Below are positions 1-8,420 of a DNA stretch of 64,000 nucleotides, piece by piece. Numbering within the stretch: position 1 is the first letter of the stretch; each line of letters begins with the position of its first letter. Source of the DNA: Shewanella zhangzhouensis (GTDB taxonomy: Bacteria; Pseudomonadota; Gammaproteobacteria; Enterobacterales; Shewanellaceae); assembly GCF_019457615.1 (NCBI RefSeq), contig NZ_CP080414.1:804501-868500 (forward strand). Reading direction: 5' to 3'. Below the pieces are notes generated by a model. The model did not search any database. It was given only the letters and a program-made list of their open reading frames with translations, and was not told the origin of the DNA. Made by a program: the position numbers and the translations under genes.

Positions 1-635
1 ACGTTCAGGCTCACCCCACCTATAGCCCTGTTGGCGGTGTGATGGTGACCGAGGCCGTGCGTGGTAATGGCGCTATTCTGGTTAACCGCGAAGGCAAGCG
101 CTTCGTGAACGAAATCACCACCCGCGACAAGGCATCTGCTGCGATCCTGGCGCAGAAAGGTGAGAGCGCGTATCTGCTTTTCGATGACTCTGTACGCAAG
201 AGTCTGAGCAAAATTGAGGGTTACGTGCACCTCAAAATTGTAAACGAAGGCAAAACAGTGAAGGAGCTGGCCGACAAGCTGGGTATGCCTGCCGCTGAGC
301 TTGAAAAGACCATAGGTACCTACAATGGTTTTGTGAAGAGCGGCAAAGACGAGCAGTTCGAACGCGCCGACATGCCTCGCGAGCTGGCGAGCGCGCCTTA
401 CTATGCCATCGAAGTGGCCCCGGCTGTTCACCACACCATGGGCGGTGTGAAGATTGACACCAAGGCCGAGGTCGTGGGCAAAGAAGGCAAGCTCATCAAG
501 GGTATGTACGCCGCCGGTGAAGTAACTGGTGGTGTGCATGGTGCCAACCGCCTGGGCGGTAACGCCATCTCCGATATCGTGACCTTCGGTCGTATCGCAG
601 GTGCGGAAGCGGCCAAGTTTGCCAAAGACAACTGA
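1..635 (+). CDS. fccA: Flavocytochrome c fumarate reductase, C-terminal part (5' truncated by window)
   Basis: This is the C-terminal flavoprotein portion of the soluble periplasmic fumarate reductase of Shewanella, which reduces fumarate to succinate using electrons passed from the quinol-oxidising CymA system to its N-terminal haem domain (outside the window). The frame is open from the window edge, so the start is missing. Family landmarks are visible: NEITTRDKASAA, which carries the active-site arginine, APAVHHTMGG with a substrate-binding histidine, and GGVHGANRLGGNAISD with the second substrate arginine and FAD contacts. The protein ends in AKFAKDN, as known FccA proteins do. A strong terminator follows 40 bases later, so it is the last gene of its transcript. 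The paralogue IfcA cannot be formally excluded from the C-terminus alone. Confidence 0.9.
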   Translation, partial: VQAHPTYSPVGGVMVTEAVRGNGAILVNREGKRFVNEITTRDKASAAILAQKGESAYLLFDDSVRKSLSKIEGYVHLKIVNEGKTVKELADKLGMPAAELEKTIGTYNGFVKSGKDEQFERADMPRELASAPYYAIEVAPAVHHTMGGVKIDTKAEVVGKEGKLIKGMYAAGEVTGGVHGANRLGGNAISDIVTFGRIAGAEAAKFAKDN

Positions 636-675
636 TCTCCCTTAGCACGGAGTGGGTGTGATTACACCCTGTCTC

Positions 676-703
676 AGGCGGCCCAATAGGGCCGCCTTTT
701 TCT
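676..703 (+). terminator. Rho-independent terminator of the fumarate reductase gene
   Basis: A nine-base-pair stem, AGGCGGCCC / GGGCCGCCT, with a four-base loop is followed by a T-rich run. Confidence 0.9.
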
Positions 704-723
704 TATCCCGGACTTTAACTAAA

Positions 724-739
724 GGTGATCCACGTCACC
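724..739 (+). promoter_or_regulatory. Candidate CRP site upstream of ldhA
   Basis: GGTGA-TCCACG-TCACC is a perfect inverted repeat with a six-base spacer, one step from the CRP consensus TGTGA-N6-TCACA in each arm. It lies about 73 bases before the ldhA start. In Shewanella CRP is the main regulator of anaerobic metabolism, which suits a fermentative lactate dehydrogenase. The role is inferred. Confidence 0.6.
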
Positions 740-811
740 CTTTGCGCGACGACAGTTGGCTTATTTTGGCTTACACTGCGGCCATTCAGGCTTTTTCCAG
801 GAACGCCCACC

Positions 812-1801
812 ATGAAAATCGGATTCTTCAGCGCCAAACACTACGACATGCAGCACTTTGACCGCACCAATGCCAGTTTCGGTGCCCATATTGAATATTT
901 TGATTCAAGACTCTGCATGCAAACGATCAAGCTGGCGTACGGCTTTGAAGTGATTTGTGCTTTTGTAAACGACGAGCTGTCGGCTGAAGTCCTTAATGAA
1001 CTCCATGGCAACGGTACCCGTGTAATCGCCATGCGCTGCGCCGGTTTCAACAATGTGGATTTGGACGAAGCCAAACGTCTCGGCATGACGGTCGTCAACG
1101 TACCCGCCTATTCGCCCGAGTCAGTCGCCGAGCACACAGTGGCCCTGATGTTGACCCTGAACCGTAAAATTCACAAAGCCTACCAGCGCACCCGCGATGC
1201 CAACTTCTCATTGGAAGGGCTGGTGGGATTTAACATGCACGGTAAAACCGTTGGCGTAATAGGCACGGGCAAGATTGGCCTTGCGACCATTCGTATCCTG
1301 CAGGGCTTTGGTTGTAAGGTGGTCGCTTTTGACCCCTTCCCCAGTGCAGCGGTGGAAGCCCTCGGAGTGCCCTATCTGACGCTGGATGAATTACTGAAAC
1401 TGTGTGACGTAGTGAGCTTGCACTGCCCGCTGACCAAGGAAAACCACCACCTGCTTCGCGCTGAGACCTTTGCCAAAATGAAGCCGGGTGTCATGGTCAT
1501 CAACACCAGCCGTGGTGGCCTGCTGAATGCCTTTGATGCCATGGAGGCGCTGAAGGTTGGCCAGATTGGCGCCCTCGGGCTCGATGTGTATGAAAACGAA
1601 AAAGAACTCTTTTTCGAAGACAAGTCCAACGAAGTCATTCAGGACGACGTATTCCGCCGCCTGTCGGCCTGCCATAACGTGGTCTTTACTGGTCACCAGG
1701 CGTTTTTGACCGAAGAAGCGCTCGGCGCCATTGCGACCACTACCCTGACCAATGTGCAAAAAGCCCTGGCCGGTGAGCGCTGCGGCAACGAACTTTTCTG
1801 A
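812..1801 (+). CDS. ldhA: D-lactate dehydrogenase, NAD-dependent (fermentative)
   Basis: The 329-residue product belongs to the D-2-hydroxyacid dehydrogenase family and should reduce pyruvate to D-lactate with NADH in the cytoplasm. The nucleotide-binding loop GTGKIGLATIRI is near residue 150. The catalytic arginine sits in NTSRGGLLN, the glutamate in LDVYENE and the histidine in FTGHQAFLTEEA. The length matches E. coli LdhA. The reading frame stays open upstream, but the ATG at 812 gives the family's usual N-terminus (MKIGFFSAKHYD), whereas the longer start would run into the CRP-like site. The gene appears monocistronic, with its own control region. Confidence 0.93.
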   Translation: MKIGFFSAKHYDMQHFDRTNASFGAHIEYFDSRLCMQTIKLAYGFEVICAFVNDELSAEVLNELHGNGTRVIAMRCAGFNNVDLDEAKRLGMTVVNVPAYSPESVAEHTVALMLTLNRKIHKAYQRTRDANFSLEGLVGFNMHGKTVGVIGTGKIGLATIRILQGFGCKVVAFDPFPSAAVEALGVPYLTLDELLKLCDVVSLHCPLTKENHHLLRAETFAKMKPGVMVINTSRGGLLNAFDAMEALKVGQIGALGLDVYENEKELFFEDKSNEVIQDDVFRRLSACHNVVFTGHQAFLTEEALGAIATTTLTNVQKALAGERCGNELF

Positions 1802-1868
1802 TACCCGGCGCTGACAGCGGCAGCGGGGCTTGCTAGATTGAGTGCAGTTTCAATTCCAGGAGGTCCCG

Positions 1869-2603
1869 ATGCGCGTCTGTGCCGAACACCATATTATCAA
1901 TACTGCCACCGGCCCCATGGGCACTCGGGTTTATCGACCCGCAGGGCCCGGCAGTTTTCCCGCCATTTTGTTTTATTCTGAGATTTTTCAGGAAACGGCG
2001 CCCATCAGCCGCATGGCCACGGTGCTTGCAGGGCACGGATTTGTGGTACTGGTACCGGAAATCTTTCACGAGCTGAACCCCGCCGGTACTGTGCTGGGTT
2101 ACGATGATGAGGGCAAAGATAAGGGCAACAGCGACAAGGCCACCAAGCCCCTTGAGAGCCACGACTCTGATACAGTAGCCATGGTGGACTTTGTTCGCCG
2201 GCAGCCATGGTGTCAGGGCAAAATTGGCGCCATGGGTGTTTGCATCGGTGGTCATCTGGCGTATCGCGCCGCGGTTAATCCGGATGTAGCAGCGGCCTTT
2301 TGCCTGTATGCCACCGATATTCACTCGGGCACCATACCCAGTCAGCCGGGCAATGACTCCCTCAGTCGCACCCGCGATATTCGCGGCGAACTCTATATGG
2401 TGTTTGGCAAACAAGATCCCCACGTGCCAGGCGAGGGCCGCAGGCTCATCCAGCACAATCTGGAGCAGCATGGGGTTAATCACAGCTGGCTCGAAGTGAA
2501 CGCCGAACATGCCTTTATGCGGGACGGTGATGCCCGCCATGACCCGGCCCTGGCGCTGGAGATGTACCAAAGCGCTATCGCCCTGTTTCAGCGAACCCTC
2601 TAA
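1869..2603 (+). CDS. Dienelactone hydrolase family protein
   Basis: This is a 244-residue alpha/beta hydrolase of the dienelactone hydrolase (carboxymethylenebutenolidase) family. The nucleophile motif is GVCIGGH, with cysteine in place of serine as is characteristic of the family. The acid is probably the Asp of GKQDPHVP and the histidine that of EHAFMRDG. The ATG at 1869 is chosen because AGGAGG lies six bases upstream; an in-frame start 27 bases earlier has no such site. No aromatic-degradation genes are nearby, so the substrate is unknown. The gene probably acts on a lactone or ester in the cytoplasm, as no signal peptide is seen. Confidence 0.88.
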   Translation: MRVCAEHHIINTATGPMGTRVYRPAGPGSFPAILFYSEIFQETAPISRMATVLAGHGFVVLVPEIFHELNPAGTVLGYDDEGKDKGNSDKATKPLESHDSDTVAMVDFVRRQPWCQGKIGAMGVCIGGHLAYRAAVNPDVAAAFCLYATDIHSGTIPSQPGNDSLSRTRDIRGELYMVFGKQDPHVPGEGRRLIQHNLEQHGVNHSWLEVNAEHAFMRDGDARHDPALALEMYQSAIALFQRTL

Positions 2604-2605
2604 TA

Positions 2606-2635
2606 GAAAAAAGCGGCATCAGGGCCGCTTTTTTC
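2606..2635. terminator. Bidirectional terminator between convergent genes
   Basis: AAAAAAGCGGC / GCCGCTTTTTT with a six-base loop has A and T runs on both sides. It can serve both the hydrolase and the leftward channel gene. Confidence 0.9.
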
Positions 2636-2673
2636 TTTCTGTCTGTTTTGCACAGTTGTGCTTTTCGGTCAGG

Positions 2674-3351
2674 TTAGGGCGCCTTGGGTTGTGGTTTTTG
2701 CTCAACTGTTTTTTTGGTGCTCTCTTCCTGCGCATCTTCGGCGTTGATAGCCACAGATCTGGTCTCAGTGGCTTTGGTCTCAAGGGATTGGGTTTCCTGA
2801 GTCCTGGCTTCTATTGTCTTGCTTTCTATGGCCTTGGCGTCGAGGGTCTTGTTGTCATAAACCTCGGGGTTCAGCAACTTAATCACCGATTTTTGCAGAA
2901 TCTGGCTGTTGGGGTAAGTAATAAGGTTGCCGTCATCCCGCTGAATAAGCACATGAAAAAGGGCAATTTCCTGAATAACCCCGCGAATATCTTCATCCTT
3001 GTCCACCACCTTGATGCGATCGCCAATGCGGTAGGGGAACACAAAAAAGATCAACACGCCCGCAGTCAGGTTACTGAGAATGGACCATTGAGCGACCAGG
3101 GCTACCCCGAGCACGGCAAATGCGGATGACACAAAGAGAGCGACATCGTGATAACCCAGCCCAACCGACACGGCCATCAGTGAGAGTGTGATAAAAAACA
3201 ATACCGCCGTTAAAAAGCGGCTGACAAGACTGGTTCTGGCGGCACTGACCTGTTTCTTTTCGGCCAGGGCATTGATCACCCGCTTGAGATTGCGCTGAAT
3301 AATGTAAAAAGCTAGCAAATAAAAACAGGCAAGCAGTATTTGGTTTGTCAT
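2674..3351 (-). CDS. MscS-family small-conductance mechanosensitive channel with unusual C-terminal tail
   Basis: The 225-residue protein has three hydrophobic N-terminal segments (about residues 4-20, 44-62 and 66-100), with the pore-like stretch AVLGVALVAQWSILSNL followed by the MscS beta-domain signature PYRIGDRI and the IRGVIQEIALFHVLI strand. This identifies a short MscS-type channel that opens under membrane tension. It lacks the full C-terminal alpha/beta cage of E. coli MscS. After about residue 165 it instead carries about 55 residues of Lys/Glu/Thr/Ala-rich, roughly seven-residue repeats ending in a proline-rich tip. The tail may form a coiled coil or be disordered. The gene is alone on its strand. 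Confidence 0.85.
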   Translation of the reverse strand: MTNQILLACFYLLAFYIIQRNLKRVINALAEKKQVSAARTSLVSRFLTAVLFFITLSLMAVSVGLGYHDVALFVSSAFAVLGVALVAQWSILSNLTAGVLIFFVFPYRIGDRIKVVDKDEDIRGVIQEIALFHVLIQRDDGNLITYPNSQILQKSVIKLLNPEVYDNKTLDAKAIESKTIEARTQETQSLETKATETRSVAINAEDAQEESTKKTVEQKPQPKAP

Positions 3352-3446
3352 AATAGCCCTTTGAAAACACCTCGGTACAAGCTCTCTATTCTAAAGGGGC
3401 ACACCGGGACCAGTGAAGGGCCATTCAGCGGCCGGGATGTAAAATT

Positions 3447-4193
3447 TTGTCTGATTTTTCGGTTATCTATCAAACTTCCGATGCCCTTGGCCCTATCCGG
3501 GTACTCGACAATGGCGAGTCGCGCATTCTTGCCTTTGGCGACAACGATGAGCAAAGCAAACTCAACAAAAAAACGCCCCACGTGCCCAAACACTCCTATG
3601 TGCAGGTGATGTTGGAGTCGCTGATGTTTTCCAGCCCCAAGAGTGCCATTGTTCTGGGTTTGGGGGGCGGCGCTCTGGTGCATGCCCTGCGACGCTTTGA
3701 CGGTGCGCTTAAGCTAACAGCGGTAGAGCTTAGGGGGGAGGTGATTGATATTGCAAAGAAATATTTTTATCTCCCCGTGGGTAAAAAGCTCAATCTGATT
3801 GAGGCCGATACCGCCGTTTTTGTCAGCGACGCCGAGCATAAAAAAGTCGACATTATTTTCGCTGATCTTTACGGCGCCGACGGCGTCGATGCCAAGCAGC
3901 TCACCGCGAGCTTTATTCAGGGCTGTGTGAGGCTGCTTAAACCGGGTGGTATGTTGGTGCTCAATTGCTGGAAAGAACACCGTCAGAGAAGTGATGTCCG
4001 CGAGCAACTGCAGCAACACTTCTGCGATGTGTATGGCAGTCTCAGCAGTGGCGGTAACTGGGTGGTATTTGCCACCTTGACGCCGGGCGTGCTGAAAGAA
4101 GAAGGCCTGAAACAAGCCCGGGCCGAATTGTCGGCCAAATTGGAATTCAATGTCGGCAAGGCCTCGTTGGGATTTGGCCCCTGGCTGGACTGA
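3447..4193 (+). CDS. Spermidine synthase-like methyltransferase-fold protein
   Basis: The 248-residue protein has the Rossmann core of spermidine synthases and SAM-dependent methyltransferases: VLGLGGGALVHAL (nucleotide loop), TAVELRGEVIDIA (acidic residue at the end of strand 2) and IIFADLYGADG (family motif), then LLKPGGMLVLNCW. The N-terminal tetramerisation domain of true SpeE is short here, so aminopropyl transfer is not certain. The start is a TTG with GGGA nine bases upstream; no ATG lies near this N-terminus, so the exact start is moderately supported. It stands alone between a leftward channel gene and an aminopeptidase gene. Confidence 0.8.
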   Translation: MSDFSVIYQTSDALGPIRVLDNGESRILAFGDNDEQSKLNKKTPHVPKHSYVQVMLESLMFSSPKSAIVLGLGGGALVHALRRFDGALKLTAVELRGEVIDIAKKYFYLPVGKKLNLIEADTAVFVSDAEHKKVDIIFADLYGADGVDAKQLTASFIQGCVRLLKPGGMLVLNCWKEHRQRSDVREQLQQHFCDVYGSLSSGGNWVVFATLTPGVLKEEGLKQARAELSAKLEFNVGKASLGFGPWLD

Positions 4194-4233
4194 CGGTCTG
4201 GTTAAGCGGACGTTGAAAATTGTAAGCCTCTGT

Positions 4234-4256
4234 TAACCCGGCGTAAGGTCGGGTTA
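4234..4256 (+). other. Inverted repeat upstream of the aminopeptidase gene
   Basis: TAACCCG and CGGGTTA flank a nine-base spacer. No T-run follows, so it is not a convincing terminator; it could be an operator or an mRNA hairpin. Confidence 0.4.
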
Positions 4257-4313
4257 CCCCCCGAATACTCCTTTGTTATTCTTGCCAGTCCCATAATAAC
4301 AAGGTGTGTTCTC

Positions 4314-5840
4314 ATGCTGAAAACCTCTAAATCCACTCTTGCTCTGCTGTTCGCCTCTTTTCTATCATTGCCCGCAGTGGCCGACAAGGTGAACTTCTCC
4401 TCCGAGCTGACTGCCAGTGGCGAAACTCTGGTGCTGTTTAAGGTTAAGGATACTGATTTTCCCGGTGCGCGCGTGCTGAGCGACGGCAGTCTCACCCACC
4501 TTGAGCGTGCCATGCAGGTAAATGGTTTCGACGGTGGCGAAGGGGAAATGCTGGAAGTGCTGGCCCCTGCCGGTAGTCAACTTAACCGGATCCTGGTGAT
4601 GGGGCTGGGTGATGGCAAGTTGACCGATGGCGAACTCAATACTCTGGGTGCGAAGCTCGCCGACAAGCTCGCGGCTCACAAAGACACCCGTATCACCCTG
4701 ATTGCCGAAGGCACTCCGGACGCTGCCAATCTGGCCGCCGAAGTTGCCCATGGCTTTGATTTGAAACGCTATCAGTTTGGTCGCTATACCGACAAGACGC
4801 AGGATGAGCGTGACCTCAGCTTCGCGCTGTCGGATGCCAAAGCTGCAGCCGCCGAATATGCCCGCCTGGCTGCGGTGGATGCAGGAGTGGTGCTTGCCAG
4901 GGATCTGGTGAATACCCCCGCAGGAGATATGACCCCGGAAGATTTTGCCGCCGAGGCCCGTAAGCTCAAGAGCCTGGGCGTTAAGGTGACAGTGCTGGAT
5001 GCCAAAGGTATAGAAAAGTTGGGTATGGGCGCCCTGGCTGGTGTCGGTAAGGGCAGCGAAAGCGGCCCCCGTCTTGTGGTGGCTCACTGGGAAGGCGCCA
5101 AGGGGGCGCCCATCGCCATGGTCGGCAAAGGCATTACCTTTGACTCGGGCGGATACAACATTAAGGCTTCGGGGGATTCCATCTCTCATATGAAGTCAGA
5201 CATGGCCGGCGCAGCTGCCATTTTGGGTACGGTTAAAGCCATGGCGATGCAGAAGGCCAGGGTGAATCTGGTGGCCGTGTTGCCGCTGGCTGAAAACATG
5301 GTTTCCGGTGATGCCCTGCGTCCGGGCGATGTGCTGCGTACCGCGCAGGGCCTGACAGTGGAAGTGATGAATACCGATGCCGAGGGCAGGCTCATTCTGG
5401 CTGACGGCATGTGGTATGCCAGAACCCATTATCAGCCAAGGGTGCTGATTGACGTGGCAACCCTCACCGGCTCCAAGGTGCGAGCCCTGGGGCGTGAGTA
5501 TGCGGGTATTTTCAGTGATGAAGAGGCTCTGGTGTCAGGTTTGACCGCCTCCGGCGCCGCCGTGGGTGAGAAGCTCTGGCGCTTGCCGTTGGATAAGGCC
5601 TACGGCGATGAACTCAAGTCCCATATCGCGGATTTGAAAAACACCGGTGCCGAAGGCAGTGCCGGCGCGTCTTCTGCCGCCATGTTCCTCAAGCGCTTCG
5701 CCGCGGATGTGCCCTGGGCGCACCTGGATATTGCCGGTAATGCCCTGTCCTCATCGGAAAAACCGCTGAGCCCAGCCGGAGCTACCGGCTTTGGGGTGCG
5801 TTTACTCAGCCATTGGCTGGCCGGGCAGAGTGCCGATTGA
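4314..5840 (+). CDS. Exported leucyl aminopeptidase (M17 family)
   Basis: The 508-residue protein is a di-metal aminopeptidase that releases N-terminal amino acids from peptides. The C-terminal catalytic domain shows GKGITFDSGGYNIK (Lys and Asp metal ligands), HMKSDMAGAAA (Asp ligand) and NTDAEGRLILADG (Asp and Glu ligands plus the catalytic arginine). Unlike cytoplasmic PepA, it begins with a clear signal peptide (MLKTSKSTLALLFASF, cleavage after PAVA near residue 23), so it acts in the periplasm or beyond. It is a second PepA-type enzyme, distinct from the housekeeping XerC-related regulator. The gene is monocistronic with a strong terminator after it. Confidence 0.92.
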   Translation: MLKTSKSTLALLFASFLSLPAVADKVNFSSELTASGETLVLFKVKDTDFPGARVLSDGSLTHLERAMQVNGFDGGEGEMLEVLAPAGSQLNRILVMGLGDGKLTDGELNTLGAKLADKLAAHKDTRITLIAEGTPDAANLAAEVAHGFDLKRYQFGRYTDKTQDERDLSFALSDAKAAAAEYARLAAVDAGVVLARDLVNTPAGDMTPEDFAAEARKLKSLGVKVTVLDAKGIEKLGMGALAGVGKGSESGPRLVVAHWEGAKGAPIAMVGKGITFDSGGYNIKASGDSISHMKSDMAGAAAILGTVKAMAMQKARVNLVAVLPLAENMVSGDALRPGDVLRTAQGLTVEVMNTDAEGRLILADGMWYARTHYQPRVLIDVATLTGSKVRALGREYAGIFSDEEALVSGLTASGAAVGEKLWRLPLDKAYGDELKSHIADLKNTGAEGSAGASSAAMFLKRFAADVPWAHLDIAGNALSSSEKPLSPAGATGFGVRLLSHWLAGQSAD

Positions 5841-5873
5841 TACTGCCACGACCCGCCACTGATTGATCCGTAA

Positions 5874-5909
5874 CGAAAAAAGGGAAAACGACTGTTTTCC
5901 CTTTTTTCG
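5874..5909 (+). terminator. Rho-independent terminator after the aminopeptidase gene
   Basis: CGAAAAAAGGGAAAAC pairs with GTTTTCCCTTTTTTCG around a GACT loop, a long and nearly perfect stem that also contains the T-run. Confidence 0.88.
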
Positions 5910-5938
5910 ATTGGTTCAAATAAAAAACCGATTAAGGT

Positions 5939-5968
5939 GATAGTTTTTATCCGTTATCAATGATTGAT
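5939..5968 (+). promoter_or_regulatory. Palindromic elements upstream of ahpC, possible OxyR-region site
   Basis: GATA-N5-TATC at 5939-5951 is followed by the perfect palindrome ATCAAT-G-ATTGAT at 5956-5968. Peroxiredoxin genes are commonly OxyR-controlled, and OxyR sites contain spaced ATAG/CTAT elements, but the spacing here does not fit the full four-element consensus. The assignment is tentative. Confidence 0.3.
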
Positions 5969-6061
5969 TCCATTGGCTACTATGCTCTCCATCGACGGGG
6001 CGCCAAGCCGTTGCCCTGACAAATTCACTGAACCAAGCGTTTGTTTATAAAGGAGCAAAAC

Positions 6062-6631
6062 ATGACTCAATCAATCATCAACAGCACCATCAAGCCATTC
6101 AAAGCCACTGCTTTCCACAAGGGCGAATTCGTACCTGTGACCGAGCAGGATCTGCTGGGCAAGTGGTCTGTGGTGTTCTTCTACCCAGCCGACTTCACCT
6201 TCGTATGTCCTACTGAGCTGGGTGACATGGCTGATCACTACGCCAAGTTGCAGTCCATGGGCGTTGAAGTTTACTCAGTGTCTACCGACACTCACTTCAC
6301 CCACAAGGCGTGGCACGACACTTCTGACACCATCAACAAGATTGAATTCCCGATGGTGGCTGACCCAACCGGTATCATCAGCCGTAACTTCGGCGTGATG
6401 ATCGAAGAAGAAGGTCTGGCCCTGCGTGGTACCTTCGTCATCAACCCAGAAGGTCAGGTAAAAGTAGCTGAGATCCACGACCTGGGCATCGGCCGCAGCG
6501 CCAGCGAGCTGGTTCGTAAGATTCAGGCTGCCCAGTATGTTGCTACCCACGATGGCGAAGTTTGCCCAGCCAAGTGGCAGCCAGGTGATGAAACTCTTGC
6601 GCCTTCTCTGGACCTGGTTGGCAAAATCTAA
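6062..6631 (+). CDS. ahpC: Alkyl hydroperoxide reductase peroxiredoxin subunit
   Basis: The 189-residue typical 2-Cys peroxiredoxin reduces hydrogen peroxide and organic hydroperoxides in the cytoplasm. The peroxidatic cysteine is Cys49 in FTFVCPTELGD. The resolving cysteine is Cys168 in GEVCPAKWQPG. The start at 6062 follows AAGGAG at six bases; a longer in-frame start has no such site. Codon use is strongly biased, as expected for an abundant protein. The partner reductase ahpF lies 98 bases downstream behind a terminator-like hairpin, so ahpC should be made in excess over ahpF. Confidence 0.97.
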   Translation: MTQSIINSTIKPFKATAFHKGEFVPVTEQDLLGKWSVVFFYPADFTFVCPTELGDMADHYAKLQSMGVEVYSVSTDTHFTHKAWHDTSDTINKIEFPMVADPTGIISRNFGVMIEEEGLALRGTFVINPEGQVKVAEIHDLGIGRSASELVRKIQAAQYVATHDGEVCPAKWQPGDETLAPSLDLVGKI

Positions 6632-6653
6632 GGTTTAACCCGCATCACCCCTT

Positions 6654-6692
6654 GCTCCGGGCCTCCCCCCTGATTTGGCCCGGAGCTTTTTC
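6654..6692 (+). terminator. Terminator/attenuator between ahpC and ahpF
   Basis: GCTCCGGGCC pairs perfectly with GGCCCGGAGC across a 13-base loop and is followed by TTTTTCTC. As ahpF follows directly with no obvious strong promoter, partial readthrough is likely. Confidence 0.85.
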
Positions 6693-6729
6693 TCCCCGTT
6701 ATTTATTTTTGCTTGCATCTGGAGCCACC

Positions 6730-8292
6730 ATGTTAAACGCGGATTTGAAACAGCAACTTAAGACCTATCTGCAAAATCTACGGCAAGACGTCAGACTCGT
6801 GGTGTCTGCCGATGACAGCAAAAAATCTCAGGAATTGCTCGACCTGGCCAATGACATCTCCTCCTTGTCTCCGTTGGTTTCAGTGACCCAGGCCAGGCTC
6901 GAGCGCACCCCTGAGATGCAGGTAACCAATGCTCAGGGAACCGACATTCGTTTTGCCGGTTTGCCCATGGGCCACGAATTCACCTCACTGGTGTTGGCAT
7001 TGCTGCACTCTGGCGGTCATCCACTCAAGCTGGATCTGGCTGTTATTAAACAAATCAAGGCACTGCCACAGACGCTGAAGTTTGAAACCTTCATCTCGCT
7101 GAGCTGCCAAAACTGTCCGGATGTGGTGCAGGCGCTGAACATGATGGCTGCGCTGAATCCGAACGTCAGCAGCACCATGATTGATGGCGCCCTGTTCCAG
7201 GATGAGGTGGAGTCACGGCAGATCATGGCCGTACCCTCGGTGTTCCTCAATGGCGAACTTTTTTCTCAGGGGCGTATCAGCCTGAAGGAAATTCTCGCCA
7301 AGGTGGATACCCAGGCCGCAGCCCGGGAAGCCGATGCCCTGAGCGAGAAAGACCCTTATGAAGTGCTGATCGTGGGTGCCGGCCCCGCCGGTGCCTCTGC
7401 CGCCATCTATTCGGCCCGTAAAGGCCTGCGTACCGGTCTGGTTGCCGACCGATTTGGTGGCCAGGTGACTGAAACCGTTGGCATTGAAAACTTTATCTCG
7501 GTGAAAGCCACCGAAGGCCCCAAGCTGGTGGCGAGTCTGGAAGCCCACGTTCGCGATTACGATGTGGATGTGATGGAAAACCAGAAGGCACTGAAGCTGA
7601 CCAAAGACGGTCTGTATCAGGTGGAGCTGGCCAATGGTGCTGTGCTGTCGGGTAAAACCGTGCTGATTGCTACCGGTGCCCGCTGGCGCGAAATGAATGT
7701 GCCCGGCGAGAAAGAATACCGTGGCCGCGGCGTGGCTTACTGTCCTCACTGTGATGGCCCGCTGTTCAAGGGTAAGCGCGTTGCCGTGATTGGTGGCGGC
7801 AACTCGGGTATCGAAGCCGCTATCGATCTTGCCAATATTGTTGAGCATGTGACTGTGCTGGAATTCGACAGTAAGCTGCGCGCCGATGAGGTGCTGGTTC
7901 GCAAGGCTCGCTCTATGGGGAATATCCACATCATCACCCAGGCACAAACCACCGAGGTGGTGGGGGATGGCAACAAGGTAACCGGCCTGGTCTACACTGA
8001 CCGAGCCACAGGTGATGTGCACAGTGTTGAATTGGCAGGTATCTTCGTACAGATTGGTCTGGTGCCCAATTCCGAGTGGCTCAAGGGCACGCTGGATCTG
8101 ACCCCTCGCGGCGAAATCATGGTGGATGAGCGAGGCCAAACCTCGCTGCCCGGTGTGTTTGCCGCAGGCGATGTGACCAATTCGGCCTACAAGCAAATCA
8201 TCATCGCCATGGGCAGCGGCGCTACTGCAAGCCTTGGTGCATTTGATTACCTTATTCGCCACAGTGAGGCGGATACTTCAGCAGCAGCCTGA
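6730..8292 (+). CDS. ahpF: Alkyl hydroperoxide reductase flavoprotein subunit
   Basis: The 520-residue NADH:peroxiredoxin oxidoreductase keeps AhpC reduced. It has an N-terminal pair of thioredoxin-like folds with the redox centre SCQNC, then a thioredoxin-reductase-like module with the FAD motif VGAGPAGASAAIYSAR, the redox motif YCPHCDGPLF and the NAD motif GGGNSGIEAAIDLA. The length equals that of E. coli AhpF (521). The ATG at 6730 has TGGAG at six bases; an upstream in-frame start would overlap the hairpin. It forms an operon with ahpC and ends at a strong terminator. Confidence 0.97.
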   Translation: MLNADLKQQLKTYLQNLRQDVRLVVSADDSKKSQELLDLANDISSLSPLVSVTQARLERTPEMQVTNAQGTDIRFAGLPMGHEFTSLVLALLHSGGHPLKLDLAVIKQIKALPQTLKFETFISLSCQNCPDVVQALNMMAALNPNVSSTMIDGALFQDEVESRQIMAVPSVFLNGELFSQGRISLKEILAKVDTQAAAREADALSEKDPYEVLIVGAGPAGASAAIYSARKGLRTGLVADRFGGQVTETVGIENFISVKATEGPKLVASLEAHVRDYDVDVMENQKALKLTKDGLYQVELANGAVLSGKTVLIATGARWREMNVPGEKEYRGRGVAYCPHCDGPLFKGKRVAVIGGGNSGIEAAIDLANIVEHVTVLEFDSKLRADEVLVRKARSMGNIHIITQAQTTEVVGDGNKVTGLVYTDRATGDVHSVELAGIFVQIGLVPNSEWLKGTLDLTPRGEIMVDERGQTSLPGVFAAGDVTNSAYKQIIIAMGSGATASLGAFDYLIRHSEADTSAAA

Positions 8293-8305
8293 TAACCACC
8301 ACAGT

Positions 8306-8332
8306 AAAAGCCGGCTTCTTGCCGGCTTTTTT
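8306..8332 (+). terminator. Rho-independent terminator after ahpF
   Basis: AAAAGCCGGC / GCCGGCTTTT with a five-base loop and T-run. Confidence 0.92.
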
Positions 8333-8420
8333 GTCACTTCTTCATGCTTGTGTACACCTAGAATGGCGCGCAGCACATGCTATAGTCATGCAATCATCTT
8401 CGTAAGTATCGGAAATCTGA

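Noticed and set aside
1833..2570. 245-codon frame opposite the dienelactone hydrolase
   Set aside because: It is antisense to a clear hydrolase with catalytic motif and ribosome-binding site.
4365..5189. 274-codon frame opposite the aminopeptidase
   Set aside because: It is antisense to the M17 enzyme and has no independent support.
5939..5968. Full OxyR site upstream of ahpC
   Set aside because: Palindromic parts are present but the four-element OxyR spacing is not met, so only a tentative feature was listed.
7213..8262. 349-codon frame opposite ahpF
   Set aside because: AhpF motifs on the plus strand explain the region; the antisense translation is His/Gly rich without domain signs.
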